From the NCBI GenBank assembly GCA_030618945.1, contig JAUXCI010000146.1, positions 1 to 6,449 on the forward strand: a stretch of DNA of 6,449 nucleotides. Reading direction: 5' to 3'. The DNA comes from Flavobacteriaceae bacterium (GTDB taxonomy: Bacteria; Bacteroidota; Bacteroidia; Flavobacteriales; Flavobacteriaceae). This document shows positions 1 to 6,229 of this stretch, piece by piece. How positions within the stretch are numbered: position 1 is the first letter of the stretch; the number at the start of each line of letters is the position of its first letter. Made by a program: the position numbers and the translations under genes. A model generated the notes under the pieces. That model saw only the letters and a list, made by a program, of their open reading frames with translations, was not told where the DNA came from and made no database searches.

Positions 1-807
1 ATTCTTGTGGGAGAATGGATGCCTATTACGATTTTCAGAAACAACCGAGGTACTTTTGAAAATATTACTGCAAAATTAGGGCTTGATACTTCAACAGGAT
101 GGTGGTTTAGCATTGAACAGGGAGATTTCGACAATGATGGTGACATTGACTTTGTTGTAGGTAATTTAGGTTTGAATTACAAATACAAAGCAAATGAAGA
201 AGAGACCTTTGATGTTTATGTCAATGACTTTGACAAGAATAAATCCAATGATATTGTATTGAGTTATTATGATGAAGGTGAGAAATTTCCTGTAAGAGGA
301 CGTCAATGTTCCTCAGAGCAAATTCCCGCAATTCAAGTGAAATTCAAAGATTATGATGCTTTTGCTGTAGCTTCCTTGGAAGACGTATATACCAAAAGTG
401 ATCTTGACAAGTCATTGCATTATCAGGTAAGCTCATTTGCCAGCATATACTTGGAAAACAGAAATGGAGAATTTATTAAACATAAATTACCTAATTTATC
501 TCAAGTGTCAAGTATTAACCAAATTCTCGTAAAAGATTTTAACAACGATTCTCATCTTGATATTGTTTTCGCGGGTAATTTATATGGTTCGGAGGTAGAA
601 ACACCGAGAAATGACGCAGGTGTAGGCTTATATTTGGAAGGTGATGGCAAAGGTGAGTTCAAAGCGGTTTCACCCACACAAAGCGGCTTATTTATTCCTG
701 GAGATACAAAAGACCTCTCCATGATCAAAATAAATGGAAAAAATTATATACTAGCGGTCAAGAATGATGATTATGTTCAATTCATAGAAACCGTATCTAG
801 TCCATAA
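1..807 (+). CDS. VCBS/FG-GAP repeat protein, C-terminal part (5' end outside window)
   Basis: This is the C-terminal ~268 residues of a much larger protein. The frame is open from base 1, and the GTG at base 7 lies inside the conserved phrase ILVGEWMP, so it is not a start. Three calcium-loop-like motifs typical of VCBS/FG-GAP beta-propeller blades are visible: DFDNDGDID (about residues 42-50), DFDKNKSND (76-84) and DFNNDSHLD (179-187). Other family-like phrases are GNLGLNYKYKA, the region around RGRQ...QIPAI, and a late GLFIPGDTKDL. In Bacteroidota these proteins are usually around 1,100 residues, are secreted or surface-exposed, and often carry an ASPIC/UnbV domain or sit near SusC/SusD-like genes; none of that can be seen here. 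The exact function and substrate are unknown. It ends in TAA, and no strong terminator follows. Family assignment is confident; role is not. Confidence 0.9.
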   Translation: MLVGEWMPITIFRNNRGTFENITAKLGLDTSTGWWFSIEQGDFDNDGDIDFVVGNLGLNYKYKANEEETFDVYVNDFDKNKSNDIVLSYYDEGEKFPVRGRQCSSEQIPAIQVKFKDYDAFAVASLEDVYTKSDLDKSLHYQVSSFASIYLENRNGEFIKHKLPNLSQVSSINQILVKDFNNDSHLDIVFAGNLYGSEVETPRNDAGVGLYLEGDGKGEFKAVSPTQSGLFIPGDTKDLSMIKINGKNYILAVKNDDYVQFIETVSSP

Positions 808-912
808 GGATTATTACAATTTAATAATTAGCATGCTTACAAAAACATAAATGCTGTTTATCAGTGTGTTATCAATATTTTGTTTTCCTCTATAAAGCAG
901 GATTATAAGCCT
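808..912. other. Intergenic region before the histidine kinase
   Basis: This 105-base AT-rich gap separates the VCBS gene from the kinase gene. It contains an all-AT inverted repeat (ATTATT at 810-815, AATAAT at 823-828, 7-base loop) and a perfect 8-base palindrome, AGCATGCT (830-837). Neither is followed by a run of T, so neither is a convincing intrinsic terminator. TTTG at 879-882 resembles part of the Bacteroidota -7 element, but the TA is misplaced by one base, so I do not call a promoter. The kinase pair may have its own weak promoter here or be read through from upstream. Confidence 0.4.
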
Positions 913-1959
913 ATGTTTAAAAAACTACATTCAGAATTCAAAATACCCATTCGGTTCCATTTCCTGTTTTGGACCGTGTATTTTGTGTTTAATTTTTTGC
1001 GGTTTGCTTCAATAAATAATGATTACTGGTATTCTCTTAAATCTAATCTGATAGAATTTCCTCTAAATATTATCATTACTTATTTTACCATATACTTTTT
1101 AATTCCAAGGTTTATACTCAAAAAGAAATACGTTCAATTCTTTCTGCTGTTTTCAATTTCTTTGACCTTATTCTATTTGGTGAGAACCGGTTTAAATTAC
1201 ATTCTTGTTACAGAGAATATCTGGCCCGAAGCTCAAGGAAACCAAGAACCATTTACTTTGATTCATTTTGTTGAATTGATCATCGGTACTATTTATGTAA
1301 TTGCCTTGGTTTCGGCCATCAAGCTTACTTACGACTGGGTTAATGAAAAAAGAAAAAATGAAGCATTGCTAAAGATTCAATTGGAAACTGAACTGAATTT
1401 TTTAAAAACGCAAATTCAACCCCATTTCTTTTTCAACACCTTGAATAACCTTTATGCCCTGGTGATCAAAAATTCGCCCAATGCAGCGAATGTAGTGCTT
1501 AAACTTTCAGAGATCATGCAATACATCTTATATGAAGTTAAAGAACCCCGAATCAGCTTGATGAAGTCAATTAACTATCTTTACAGCTATCTGGAACTTG
1601 AAAAATTGCGTTATGGTGACCGGGTAAAATCAGAAATCAGTATTGACGGAAATATTGATGACGTAGAAATTCCTCCCTTGCTCTTTTTGCCTTTTATAGA
1701 GAACTGTTTTAAACACGGAACACATCATCAGGAGGAGATAAAAGTAAATATTGACTTTGTTGTTAAAGACAATTTTCTTTACTTTACCGTTGTAAACAAT
1801 TTCATCGAACAGAATGACCTTGGTATCAAACACGGAATTGGAATTGAAAATGTAAGAAGACGCTTAGAGCTACTTTACGGTAATAAATTCAGCTTAAAAA
1901 CCAAGTCTAAAATGAATACCTATACGGTAAACCTGAAACTGCCACTGCATGAAAATTAA
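913..1959 (+). CDS. LytS/YehU-type sensor histidine kinase
   Basis: Membrane sensor kinase of the His_kinase (PF06580) plus HATPase_c class, the usual partner of LytTR regulators. I choose ATG at 913 (348 residues). An upstream in-frame TTG at 880 would add 11 residues with no family-like sequence. In ATG numbering, four hydrophobic segments lie at about 14-31, 46-66, 74-97 and 117-139, followed by a charged helical linker. The phosphoacceptor motif is QIQPHFFFNTLNNL with His171. The ATP-binding part shows an N-box, PFIENCFKHG (260-269, Asn264), and a glycine box, HGIGIENVRRRLELLYG (about 307-323). There is no separate periplasmic or PAS domain, so sensing is probably by the membrane bundle. 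The stimulus is unknown. Its last 11 bases overlap the start of the response regulator gene, implying cotranscription and coupled translation. All key residues appear intact. Confidence 0.95.
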   Translation: MFKKLHSEFKIPIRFHFLFWTVYFVFNFLRFASINNDYWYSLKSNLIEFPLNIIITYFTIYFLIPRFILKKKYVQFFLLFSISLTLFYLVRTGLNYILVTENIWPEAQGNQEPFTLIHFVELIIGTIYVIALVSAIKLTYDWVNEKRKNEALLKIQLETELNFLKTQIQPHFFFNTLNNLYALVIKNSPNAANVVLKLSEIMQYILYEVKEPRISLMKSINYLYSYLELEKLRYGDRVKSEISIDGNIDDVEIPPLLFLPFIENCFKHGTHHQEEIKVNIDFVVKDNFLYFTVVNNFIEQNDLGIKHGIGIENVRRRLELLYGNKFSLKTKSKMNTYTVNLKLPLHEN

Positions 1960-2662
1960 TTGTATCATTATAGATGACGAACCCTTAGCTGCTGAGGTGA
2001 TTGCAACTCATCTGAGTGAGTTTTCCAATATGGAACTGATTGGTACTTTTACAAACCCCATGCTGGCCTTAGGAATCATTGAAAGTGGAGGTGTTGATGC
2101 TGTTTTTATAGATATCAATATGCCCAAAATGAATGGTCTTGATTTTATTAGAAGTCTTGAATCTACTCCATATTTTATTATCACAACGGCTTACCGTGAA
2201 TATGCTGTAGAAAGTTTTGATCTGGATGTACTCGATTACCTTGTAAAGCCGGTACCGTTCCCGAGATTTTTGAAATCAATGAATAAATTATCCCAAAAAT
2301 TTCACGGTGATAAGTCAATTGACCAATCTAGTCAAACACTAGAAAAATCTTTTATCTTTCTAAAAGTTGACAAAAAATTAATCAAAATCAAATTTGAAGA
2401 CATTTTCTATATTGAAAGTTTAAAGGACTATATAAAGGTGTTTACTAAATCAGGTGATTATCTGGCACACAAGTCTCTTTCAAGTATTACTGAAGAAGTC
2501 CCAAGTAGTCAGTTTTTGAGAATTCACAGATCCTTTACAGTAGCCCTGGACAAGATTGAGGCCTTAGAAGGAAATTCAGTATTAATCACAGGAAAACGAA
2601 TTCCAATAGGCCGAAAATATATAAATCACGCCAAAGACGTGATTTTGAATACTTCTATGTAA
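1949..2662 (+). CDS. LytTR-family response regulator
   Basis: Cytoplasmic DNA-binding response regulator of 237 residues, normal length for the LytR/AlgR (YehT-like) family. The receiver domain covers about 1-115: acidic pair Asp9/Asp10, phosphoacceptor Asp55 in VFIDINMPKMNG, switch Thr80 in TTAY, and Lys100-Pro101. A linker leads to a LytTR DNA-binding domain at about 134-235, with the typical phrases KIKFEDIFYIES, LRIHRSF (His193) and PIGRKY (219-224). The ATG at 1949 lies inside the end of the kinase gene (11-base overlap), so the kinase is almost certainly the cognate partner. LytTR regulators bind pairs of short direct repeats, but I could not identify a target site. The stop codon is 27 bases from the stop of the opposing lipoprotein gene, with no clear terminator between them. 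Confidence 0.96.
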   Translation: MKINCIIIDDEPLAAEVIATHLSEFSNMELIGTFTNPMLALGIIESGGVDAVFIDINMPKMNGLDFIRSLESTPYFIITTAYREYAVESFDLDVLDYLVKPVPFPRFLKSMNKLSQKFHGDKSIDQSSQTLEKSFIFLKVDKKLIKIKFEDIFYIESLKDYIKVFTKSGDYLAHKSLSSITEEVPSSQFLRIHRSFTVALDKIEALEGNSVLITGKRIPIGRKYINHAKDVILNTSM

Positions 2663-2689
2663 TTATAACATGAGGTACTGTTTTATAGA

Positions 2690-3409
2690 TTAACCCCCGA
2701 TACTGTTTATACTGCCTCCTGAATTACTGCTTTTTTCAGCATGCCTTGGATGTCCTTTATATTTTATACCAGCCCCACTTGTAGCCTTACCCTCAAATGA
2801 TTCTGTGACCATAACCTTAATGTTCGAACCACTGGTAGCATTCGCATTACAATTTCTTGCTGATAATCTATAGGCATCAATATTAGATCCGCTGCTTGTA
2901 GACACACTAAAATCAACAGCTTCTCCTGTAAGTTTCATCTCTGATCCACTGCTACCCTCACATCTTAAATCATCTACAATGAGGTCCATATTCGCATGAG
3001 CCCCACTGCTTGCATTGATAACTAGTTTATCTGAAGAAAAGGTGTTTTCAGAGTACACTTCTGCCCCACTGCTCACCTTGATTTCATTAATAAAATCAGC
3101 AGCTAAATGAATTTTTTTGGTGCTGGCTCCCCATATATTCTTCGTTGCAGTGATGTGCAAAGTACCATTCCTAACTTCTGTTGTTATTAGCTCATGTAAG
3201 TTTTCATCAGCCTCTACTTCCAGGGAAGTATACTTACTTTTGGTAATATAAACATCCAGCCCGCGACTGACGCTGATACGTACAAAATCATTTGAAATCT
3301 TCCTTTTATTTATTACTACGTTACCATCTCCTTTTACCCCATCCCACATACAAGAACTCATTCCAAAAATTAGGAAAACGAGAAGCGATACTTTGATTAA
3401 TTTTTTCAT
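2690..3409 (-). CDS. DUF2807 (GIN / toastrack-type) putative lipoprotein
   Basis: Predicted envelope lipoprotein of 239 residues. It starts with a lysine-containing n-region and a hydrophobic core ending in GMSSC, so Cys20 is the likely lipidated residue. The mature part matches the DUF2807 putative autotransporter-adhesin-head family. An early motif, SVSRGLDVYIT (about 46-56), is followed by a ladder of (S/T)SG turns at 113, 134, 153, 172, 192 and 210, about 18-21 residues apart, as expected for a repetitive beta solenoid. The tail (about 226-239) is rich in Ser and Gly. No catalytic residues are evident, so a structural or binding role is likely. It is the last gene of the minus-strand block, 90 bases after the PspC protein, and DUF2807 genes commonly sit beside PspC genes in Bacteroidota. 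It may be an envelope partner of the PspC protein; this is inference from context. Confidence 0.92.
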   Translation of the reverse strand: MKKLIKVSLLVFLIFGMSSCMWDGVKGDGNVVINKRKISNDFVRISVSRGLDVYITKSKYTSLEVEADENLHELITTEVRNGTLHITATKNIWGASTKKIHLAADFINEIKVSSGAEVYSENTFSSDKLVINASSGAHANMDLIVDDLRCEGSSGSEMKLTGEAVDFSVSTSSGSNIDAYRLSARNCNANATSGSNIKVMVTESFEGKATSGAGIKYKGHPRHAEKSSNSGGSINSIGG

Positions 3410-3446
3410 GGTTTTAGATTTAATAAATGCTTAAAATTTTTATTGA

Positions 3447-3480
3447 GGCAGTTTTGAGCTAAACTCACCCAAATACTGCC
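3447..3480 (-). other. Intra-operon inverted repeat between pspC-like and DUF2807 genes
   Basis: GGCAGT (3447-3452) and ACTGCC (3475-3480) form a 6-bp outer stem. TGAG (3455-3458) and CTCA (3464-3467) form an inner 4-bp stem with a 5-base loop. In the minus-strand transcript the structure follows the PspC stop and precedes the lipoprotein start by about 37 bases. What follows is AT-rich but lacks a clean U-run, so it is a poor intrinsic terminator. It could be a processing, stability or attenuation element that sets the ratio of the two proteins, or it may be chance. Confidence 0.35.
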
Positions 3481-3499
3481 CATTAATTCACTGGATAAA

Positions 3500-5263
3500 T
3501 TAGATACTGTCTTTTGCACTTTTAACAATCACGCCTGTTTCATCTATTTTTACCTCTGTTCTTTTATTTGAGTCCTCTTGAATTTCAATATGTACTCCTT
3601 TTTCATCGATTTTCATATTAAAGGATTCCGACTCACTGTCAATATTCATTTCATAATCTTTACAATCCATGCAATTCAATCCGTCTTCGGTCATGACAAA
3701 ATAGTGTTTTGCCATATCGTTATCGTAAATGTTTTGAATATTGTCAACATCATATAAAAAAGTTTTAGTTGAACTATCAAGAAAAATCACCTGACCTTCA
3801 GGAATATAAAGATCAACATACACTCTTTGATCAGAGAATTGATTAGATATATCAGCCAAGAAAAATCCATCTAGTCTTAACTCGTCAGCATTAAGTTCGT
3901 AGTCATAAGTGATAAGTTCGGCATTATCACGGGCATCATTACGACTCATTCCCTGAGAACTTTTTCTCGTTTTGGCATACATAGACTCATTATCTGAAGC
4001 TAAAATTTTAAGTCTGATATTGTTTGAATAAATCTTCGACTCTTTGTTCTCATCGAAAATAACCTCATTCTGCCAGCTCCTTTTTAAAACACTGTGATTG
4101 GATATGTTTTTATCATCCACCATTTTAATTTCCAGCGTATCCATCGTGTTGTAATTGATCTCCGTATTATTAGTCACAGTTCCATCATAAGCCGATCTCA
4201 TAAATTGTCTCGTTCCAAAGAAAATCGTCATTAACAAAGCCACTAACCAAATCCCAAGCAAAGTCAATTTTGCAGTCTTACCAATAGATTTCGCGTTATT
4301 TGAAAGAATTCGCAATCCTAAAGCAAATAAGAAAAAGAAGGGTATGGCCACCAAAACAAAGGTCAATATGGAAATGATCCAAATAGGCAATCCCGATTGA
4401 TTATAAATGAATGAATTTTGAAACAACCAGTCCTCATGAACAAAATCAAGTGAACCCAAGGTAAACAGGCTTATCAACAAAGCCAAAACTGTTGTTACGG
4501 CTACTATTACCAAAAGAACACCGATAAACTTCCCAATGATCATGAATATGGTTACAAATATTTTACCAAGTGTATCTACAAGATCTTGTGAACCCGATTT
4601 GGCTTTATCCCCGTACTTTTTATAATCAGCATTTTTAACCTTTTCAGAAACCTCATCAATTCCATGTTTCACTTTTGATGAAGCATATGTGATCTCATCT
4701 CTAATTTTTTTTTCTATATTGCTGATATTCACAGGCTCACCTTCCATTTCCAATTTTTCAGCAGTTGAATTGGCCTCAGGAAGTAAAATCCATAACAAAG
4801 GATAAACTATAAAACCGAATCCAAAACCAAAGGCCGCAATTAGCCAGCCAATTCGAATCCAGATGACATCAACGTTTAAATAATGTGCCATTCCGGAAGA
4901 AACACCTCCTAAGAATTTATCACCGCCATCTCTATATAATTTTTTATGTCTTTTACTACCATAATTCTCATAAGAATCATCACTAAATATCTCGTCATCA
5001 ACCATATAATCTTCAGGTTTCCCCATAACTTCTATGATGTCATCAATATCTTGCTCATTGATTACCTGTCTTACATCCTTCACTTTGTCAGACAAAAGTT
5101 CCCCAATTCTGGATTCAATATCAGTTATGATTTCATCCCTTCCTTTAGGGTCATCACTTAAAGAACGTCGAACCGCATCTAAATATCTTTTCAGTTTTTG
5201 ATAAGCTACCTCATCAATATGAAAGAATATACCACCTAGGTTTATATTTATTGTCTTGTTCAT
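3500..5263 (-). CDS. PspC-domain membrane protein with HAAS-like N-terminus and beta-rich C-terminal domain
   Basis: A 587-residue inner-membrane protein, far longer than enterobacterial PspC (about 120). Residues 1-90 form a helical, charged region ending in EVMGKPEDY, resembling the HAAS/DUF1700 regions that often pair with PadR regulators. The PspC domain lies at about 106-165: KKLYRDGGDKFLGGVSSGMA, then VDVIWIRIGWL and YPLLWILLPEA. A charged helical stretch (about 180-230) leads to further hydrophobic segments at about 234-268, 291-319 and 332-350. The rest (about 355-587) is beta-rich and probably extracytoplasmic, with a CMDC motif (Cys531/Cys534) and two similar strands near the end, KIDEKGVHIEI (from 551) and KIDETGVIVKS (from 573). 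Known PspC proteins act in envelope stress sensing with PspA/PspB; no PspA is visible here. The start is fixed by an ATGA overlap with padR, suggesting coupled translation and PadR control. Domain calls are firm; topology is inferred. Confidence 0.93.
   Translation of the reverse strand: MNKTININLGGIFFHIDEVAYQKLKRYLDAVRRSLSDDPKGRDEIITDIESRIGELLSDKVKDVRQVINEQDIDDIIEVMGKPEDYMVDDEIFSDDSYENYGSKRHKKLYRDGGDKFLGGVSSGMAHYLNVDVIWIRIGWLIAAFGFGFGFIVYPLLWILLPEANSTAEKLEMEGEPVNISNIEKKIRDEITYASSKVKHGIDEVSEKVKNADYKKYGDKAKSGSQDLVDTLGKIFVTIFMIIGKFIGVLLVIVAVTTVLALLISLFTLGSLDFVHEDWLFQNSFIYNQSGLPIWIISILTFVLVAIPFFFLFALGLRILSNNAKSIGKTAKLTLLGIWLVALLMTIFFGTRQFMRSAYDGTVTNNTEINYNTMDTLEIKMVDDKNISNHSVLKRSWQNEVIFDENKESKIYSNNIRLKILASDNESMYAKTRKSSQGMSRNDARDNAELITYDYELNADELRLDGFFLADISNQFSDQRVYVDLYIPEGQVIFLDSSTKTFLYDVDNIQNIYDNDMAKHYFVMTEDGLNCMDCKDYEMNIDSESESFNMKIDEKGVHIEIQEDSNKRTEVKIDETGVIVKSAKDSI
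5260..5263 (-). other. ATGA stop/start overlap joining padR to the PspC gene
   Basis: On the minus strand the bases read ATGA: ATG (5263-5261) starts the PspC protein and TGA (5262-5260) ends PadR. This four-base overlap is a classic sign of translational coupling and places both genes on one mRNA. It also decides the start codon of the PspC gene. Confidence 0.9.
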
Positions 5264-5610
5264 TTTTTTGTGTTTTTTGAATTGTTATTTTTTGTAACCA
5301 GGTTTACTGCTTTAACCAAATCGCTCCAAGTGGAATTTAAACCGGTTAAAAAGATCTTCCCGGTTTCAGTTAATCCATAATACTTTCTTGGCGGACCAGA
5401 TGTTGACTCCTCCCATCGGTAAGACAAAAGTCCGGCATTTTTCAGTCTTGTTAGTAAAGGATACACTGTACCCTCAACTACAAGCAGTTTAGCGTCCTTT
5501 AATTGGGTTAAAATTTCGGAAGTATATGATTCTCCTCCTTCTAATATGGATAAGATACAGAATTCCAAAACCCCTTTGCGCATTTGTGCTTTTGTGTTTT
5601 CAATCTTCAT
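5260..5610 (-). CDS. PadR-family transcriptional regulator
   Basis: Small winged-helix repressor of 116 residues, the short class of PadR proteins (PF03551) without a long C-terminal dimerisation domain. The wHTH covers about 10-85: MRKGVLEFCILSIL, SYTSEILTQL, the recognition-helix phrase VVEGTVYPLLTRLKNAGLL (43-62), and the wing SGPPRKYYGLTETG (71-84). The C-terminus is a short helix ending in a Lys/Asn-rich tail. Such regulators usually repress their own operon and are often cotranscribed with HAAS-type or PspC membrane proteins, as here through an ATGA overlap. The ligand or releasing signal is unknown. The start ATG is preceded by a purine-rich AGAGAAAAAC that could serve as a weak ribosome site. 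I did not find a clear ATGT...ACAT type PadR operator just upstream. Confidence 0.96.
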   Translation of the reverse strand: MKIENTKAQMRKGVLEFCILSILEGGESYTSEILTQLKDAKLLVVEGTVYPLLTRLKNAGLLSYRWEESTSGPPRKYYGLTETGKIFLTGLNSTWSDLVKAVNLVTKNNNSKNTKK

Positions 5611-5652
5611 GTTTTTCTCTTTTAATCTTTTAATTAATGATGCTTATAACCA

Positions 5653-5662
5653 ATTTTAAAAT
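5653..5662. repeat. 10-base palindrome upstream of padR
   Basis: ATTTTAAAAT is a perfect palindrome centred about 47 bases upstream of the padR start. It could be an operator half-cluster for the repressor, but AT palindromes of this length are common in DNA of this composition. No strong -7 element (TAnnTTTG on the minus strand) was found in the 122-base gap, so padR may be transcribed mainly from the promoter upstream of the DUF4870 gene. Confidence 0.2.
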
Positions 5663-5721
5663 AAAATCGTCAAAATGGTATTTGCTATAAAAATTACGAT
5701 TGAGATTAGTATTGTGATCAT
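5656..5721 (-). CDS. Possible 21-residue hydrophobic membrane peptide
   Basis: A minus-strand ORF (ATG at 5721-5719, TAA at 5658-5656) lies in the 122-base gap between the DUF4870 gene and padR, starting 11 bases after the DUF4870 stop. The peptide begins MITILISIVIFIANT and ends in Phe. It is almost entirely Ile, Leu, Val, Phe and Thr, with one Asn and no charged residue, so it could be a single membrane-spanning helix. There is no recognisable ribosome site, but that is usual in this phylum. Hydrophobic short ORFs arise easily by chance in AT-rich DNA, so I regard it as a candidate only; I do not recognise a family. Confidence 0.25.
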   Translation of the reverse strand: MITILISIVIFIANTILTILF

Positions 5722-5732
5722 AATGATTCAAT

Positions 5733-6128
5733 TTATTTGATGAATTTAATAGTTAACGGATAGTTATACACTTCGCCTTGATTTGCTTTTGAAGCAGCGA
5801 TAATGATCAGGACAAACTTTACTATTGCCAATACAGCAATGATGGATCCTACACTGATCATTCCAAAAAGATCCAGATGATGCAGGTCATTCATTACAGT
5901 TCTAATTACAAAAGGTACAATTGATAATCCAAGAACAAATGTGTACAGCAAATAGCTCAGATTAAAATTTATGGCCTCTTTCCCATTTCTATCAATAAAG
6001 TCACTTTTTCTTTTATTCATTTCCCAAATAACCAATGGTCCCACAACGGCGCCAAAAGGAAAAATATACCCAAAAAATGCAGATAAGTGTAATAAAAATG
6101 CGTTGTTATTATCGTTTCTATGTGTCAT
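5733..6128 (-). CDS. DUF4870 (Tic20-like) small membrane protein
   Basis: A 131-residue integral membrane protein of the DUF4870/Tic20-like family, at full usual length. After a short Asn-rich cytoplasmic start, hydrophobic segments lie at about 11-36, 52-77 and 88-113. Signature phrases are HLSAFFGYIFPFGAVVGPLV, FIDRNGKEAINFNLSY (about 44-59) and the terminal YNYPLTIKFIK (121-131). The biochemical function of the family is not established; similarity to chloroplast Tic20 does not by itself prove protein transport. It is first in a same-strand run with padR, the PspC gene and the DUF2807 gene, and DUF4870 genes are often found near PspC genes, suggesting a shared envelope role. The start ATG lies about 20-25 bases downstream of a predicted transcription start, giving a short leader. 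Confidence 0.93.
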   Translation of the reverse strand: MTHRNDNNNAFLLHLSAFFGYIFPFGAVVGPLVIWEMNKRKSDFIDRNGKEAINFNLSYLLYTFVLGLSIVPFVIRTVMNDLHHLDLFGMISVGSIIAVLAIVKFVLIIIAASKANQGEVYNYPLTIKFIK

Positions 6129-6142
6129 GATATAATGTTTAT

Positions 6143-6195
6143 AATACTATCTTATACAAAGATACGAACAAAAACTAATACTATGCAATACAAAG
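6143..6195. repeat. Pair of 19-base direct repeats over the promoter (operator candidate)
   Basis: Copy 1 is AATACTATCTTATACAAAG (6143-6161) and copy 2 is AATACTATGCAATACAAAG (6177-6195). They agree at 16 of 19 positions; the three differences are the adjacent central bases. The start-to-start distance is 34 bases, about three helical turns. Copy 1 overlaps the -7 element and copy 2 overlaps the -33 element of the predicted DUF4870 promoter. A third TACTAT occurs at 6196-6201. Conserved arms around a variable centre are what one expects of a protein-binding site. PadR or the LytTR regulator are obvious candidates, but nothing in the sequence assigns one. Confidence 0.5.
6157..6188 (-). promoter_or_regulatory. 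Bacteroidota-type promoter for the DUF4870 gene
   Basis: On the minus strand, TATCTTTG (6164 to 6157) matches the Bacteroidota -7 consensus TAnnTTTG exactly. TTG (6188 to 6186), 21 bases upstream, fits the -33 element. Transcription would start near 6150, giving about a 22-base leader before the ATG at 6128. It probably drives the DUF4870 gene and possibly the whole padR/PspC/DUF2807 run. Both elements lie inside copies of the 19-base direct repeat, so a bound regulator could block the polymerase. Confidence 0.6.
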
Positions 6196-6206
6196 TACTA
6201 TACTTT
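6192..6206. repeat. Inverted repeat AAAGTA-CTA-TACTTT
   Basis: A perfect 6-base inverted repeat with a 3-base spacer lies just upstream of the -33 element of the DUF4870 promoter and about 75 bases upstream of the DUF4442 start. Its left arm overlaps the end of the second direct repeat. It could be a dimer-binding site in the divergent control region, or a by-product of AT-rich composition. Confidence 0.35.
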
Positions 6207-6224
6207 AACATTTATTTAACATTT
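6204..6224. repeat. Tandem 10-base repeat TTTAACATTT with 11-base period
   Basis: TTTAACATTT occurs perfectly at 6204-6213 and 6215-6224, separated by one A. An 11-base period puts both copies on the same face of the helix, as for adjacent regulator monomers. It lies about 57 bases upstream of the DUF4442 start codon. Function is unknown. Confidence 0.35.
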
Positions 6225-6229
6225 CTATA

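Noticed and set aside
7..9. GTG as the start of the VCBS protein
   Set aside because: The frame is open to base 1 and the preceding and following residues form a conserved internal motif, so the gene begins outside the window.
851..895. 14-codon hydrophobic ORF upstream of the kinase
   Set aside because: Too short, with no conservation evidence or regulatory structure around it; expected by chance in AT-rich DNA.
880..912. TTG start adding 11 residues to the histidine kinase
   Set aside because: The ATG at 913 gives a normal family start (MFKKLHSEF before the first membrane segment); the extra residues add nothing recognisable.
1630..1833. 67-codon minus-strand ORF inside the kinase gene
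   Set aside because: Lies wholly antisense to the conserved ATP-binding part of the kinase and resembles no known family.
2664..2687. Possible bidirectional terminator between the convergent genes
   Set aside because: The stem (ATAACA with TGTTTTAT) needs a 2-base bulge, is nearly all A-T and has no clean U-run on either strand.
2770..3075. Recurrent CC(A/G)CTGCT-like DNA repeats
   Set aside because: They are the codons of the repeated SSG turns in the DUF2807 protein, so they are explained by protein structure and are not a separate DNA element.
4946..5161. 71-codon plus-strand ORF inside the PspC gene
   Set aside because: Antisense to the HAAS-like region; its Ile/Tyr-rich composition is typical of a reverse-frame shadow.
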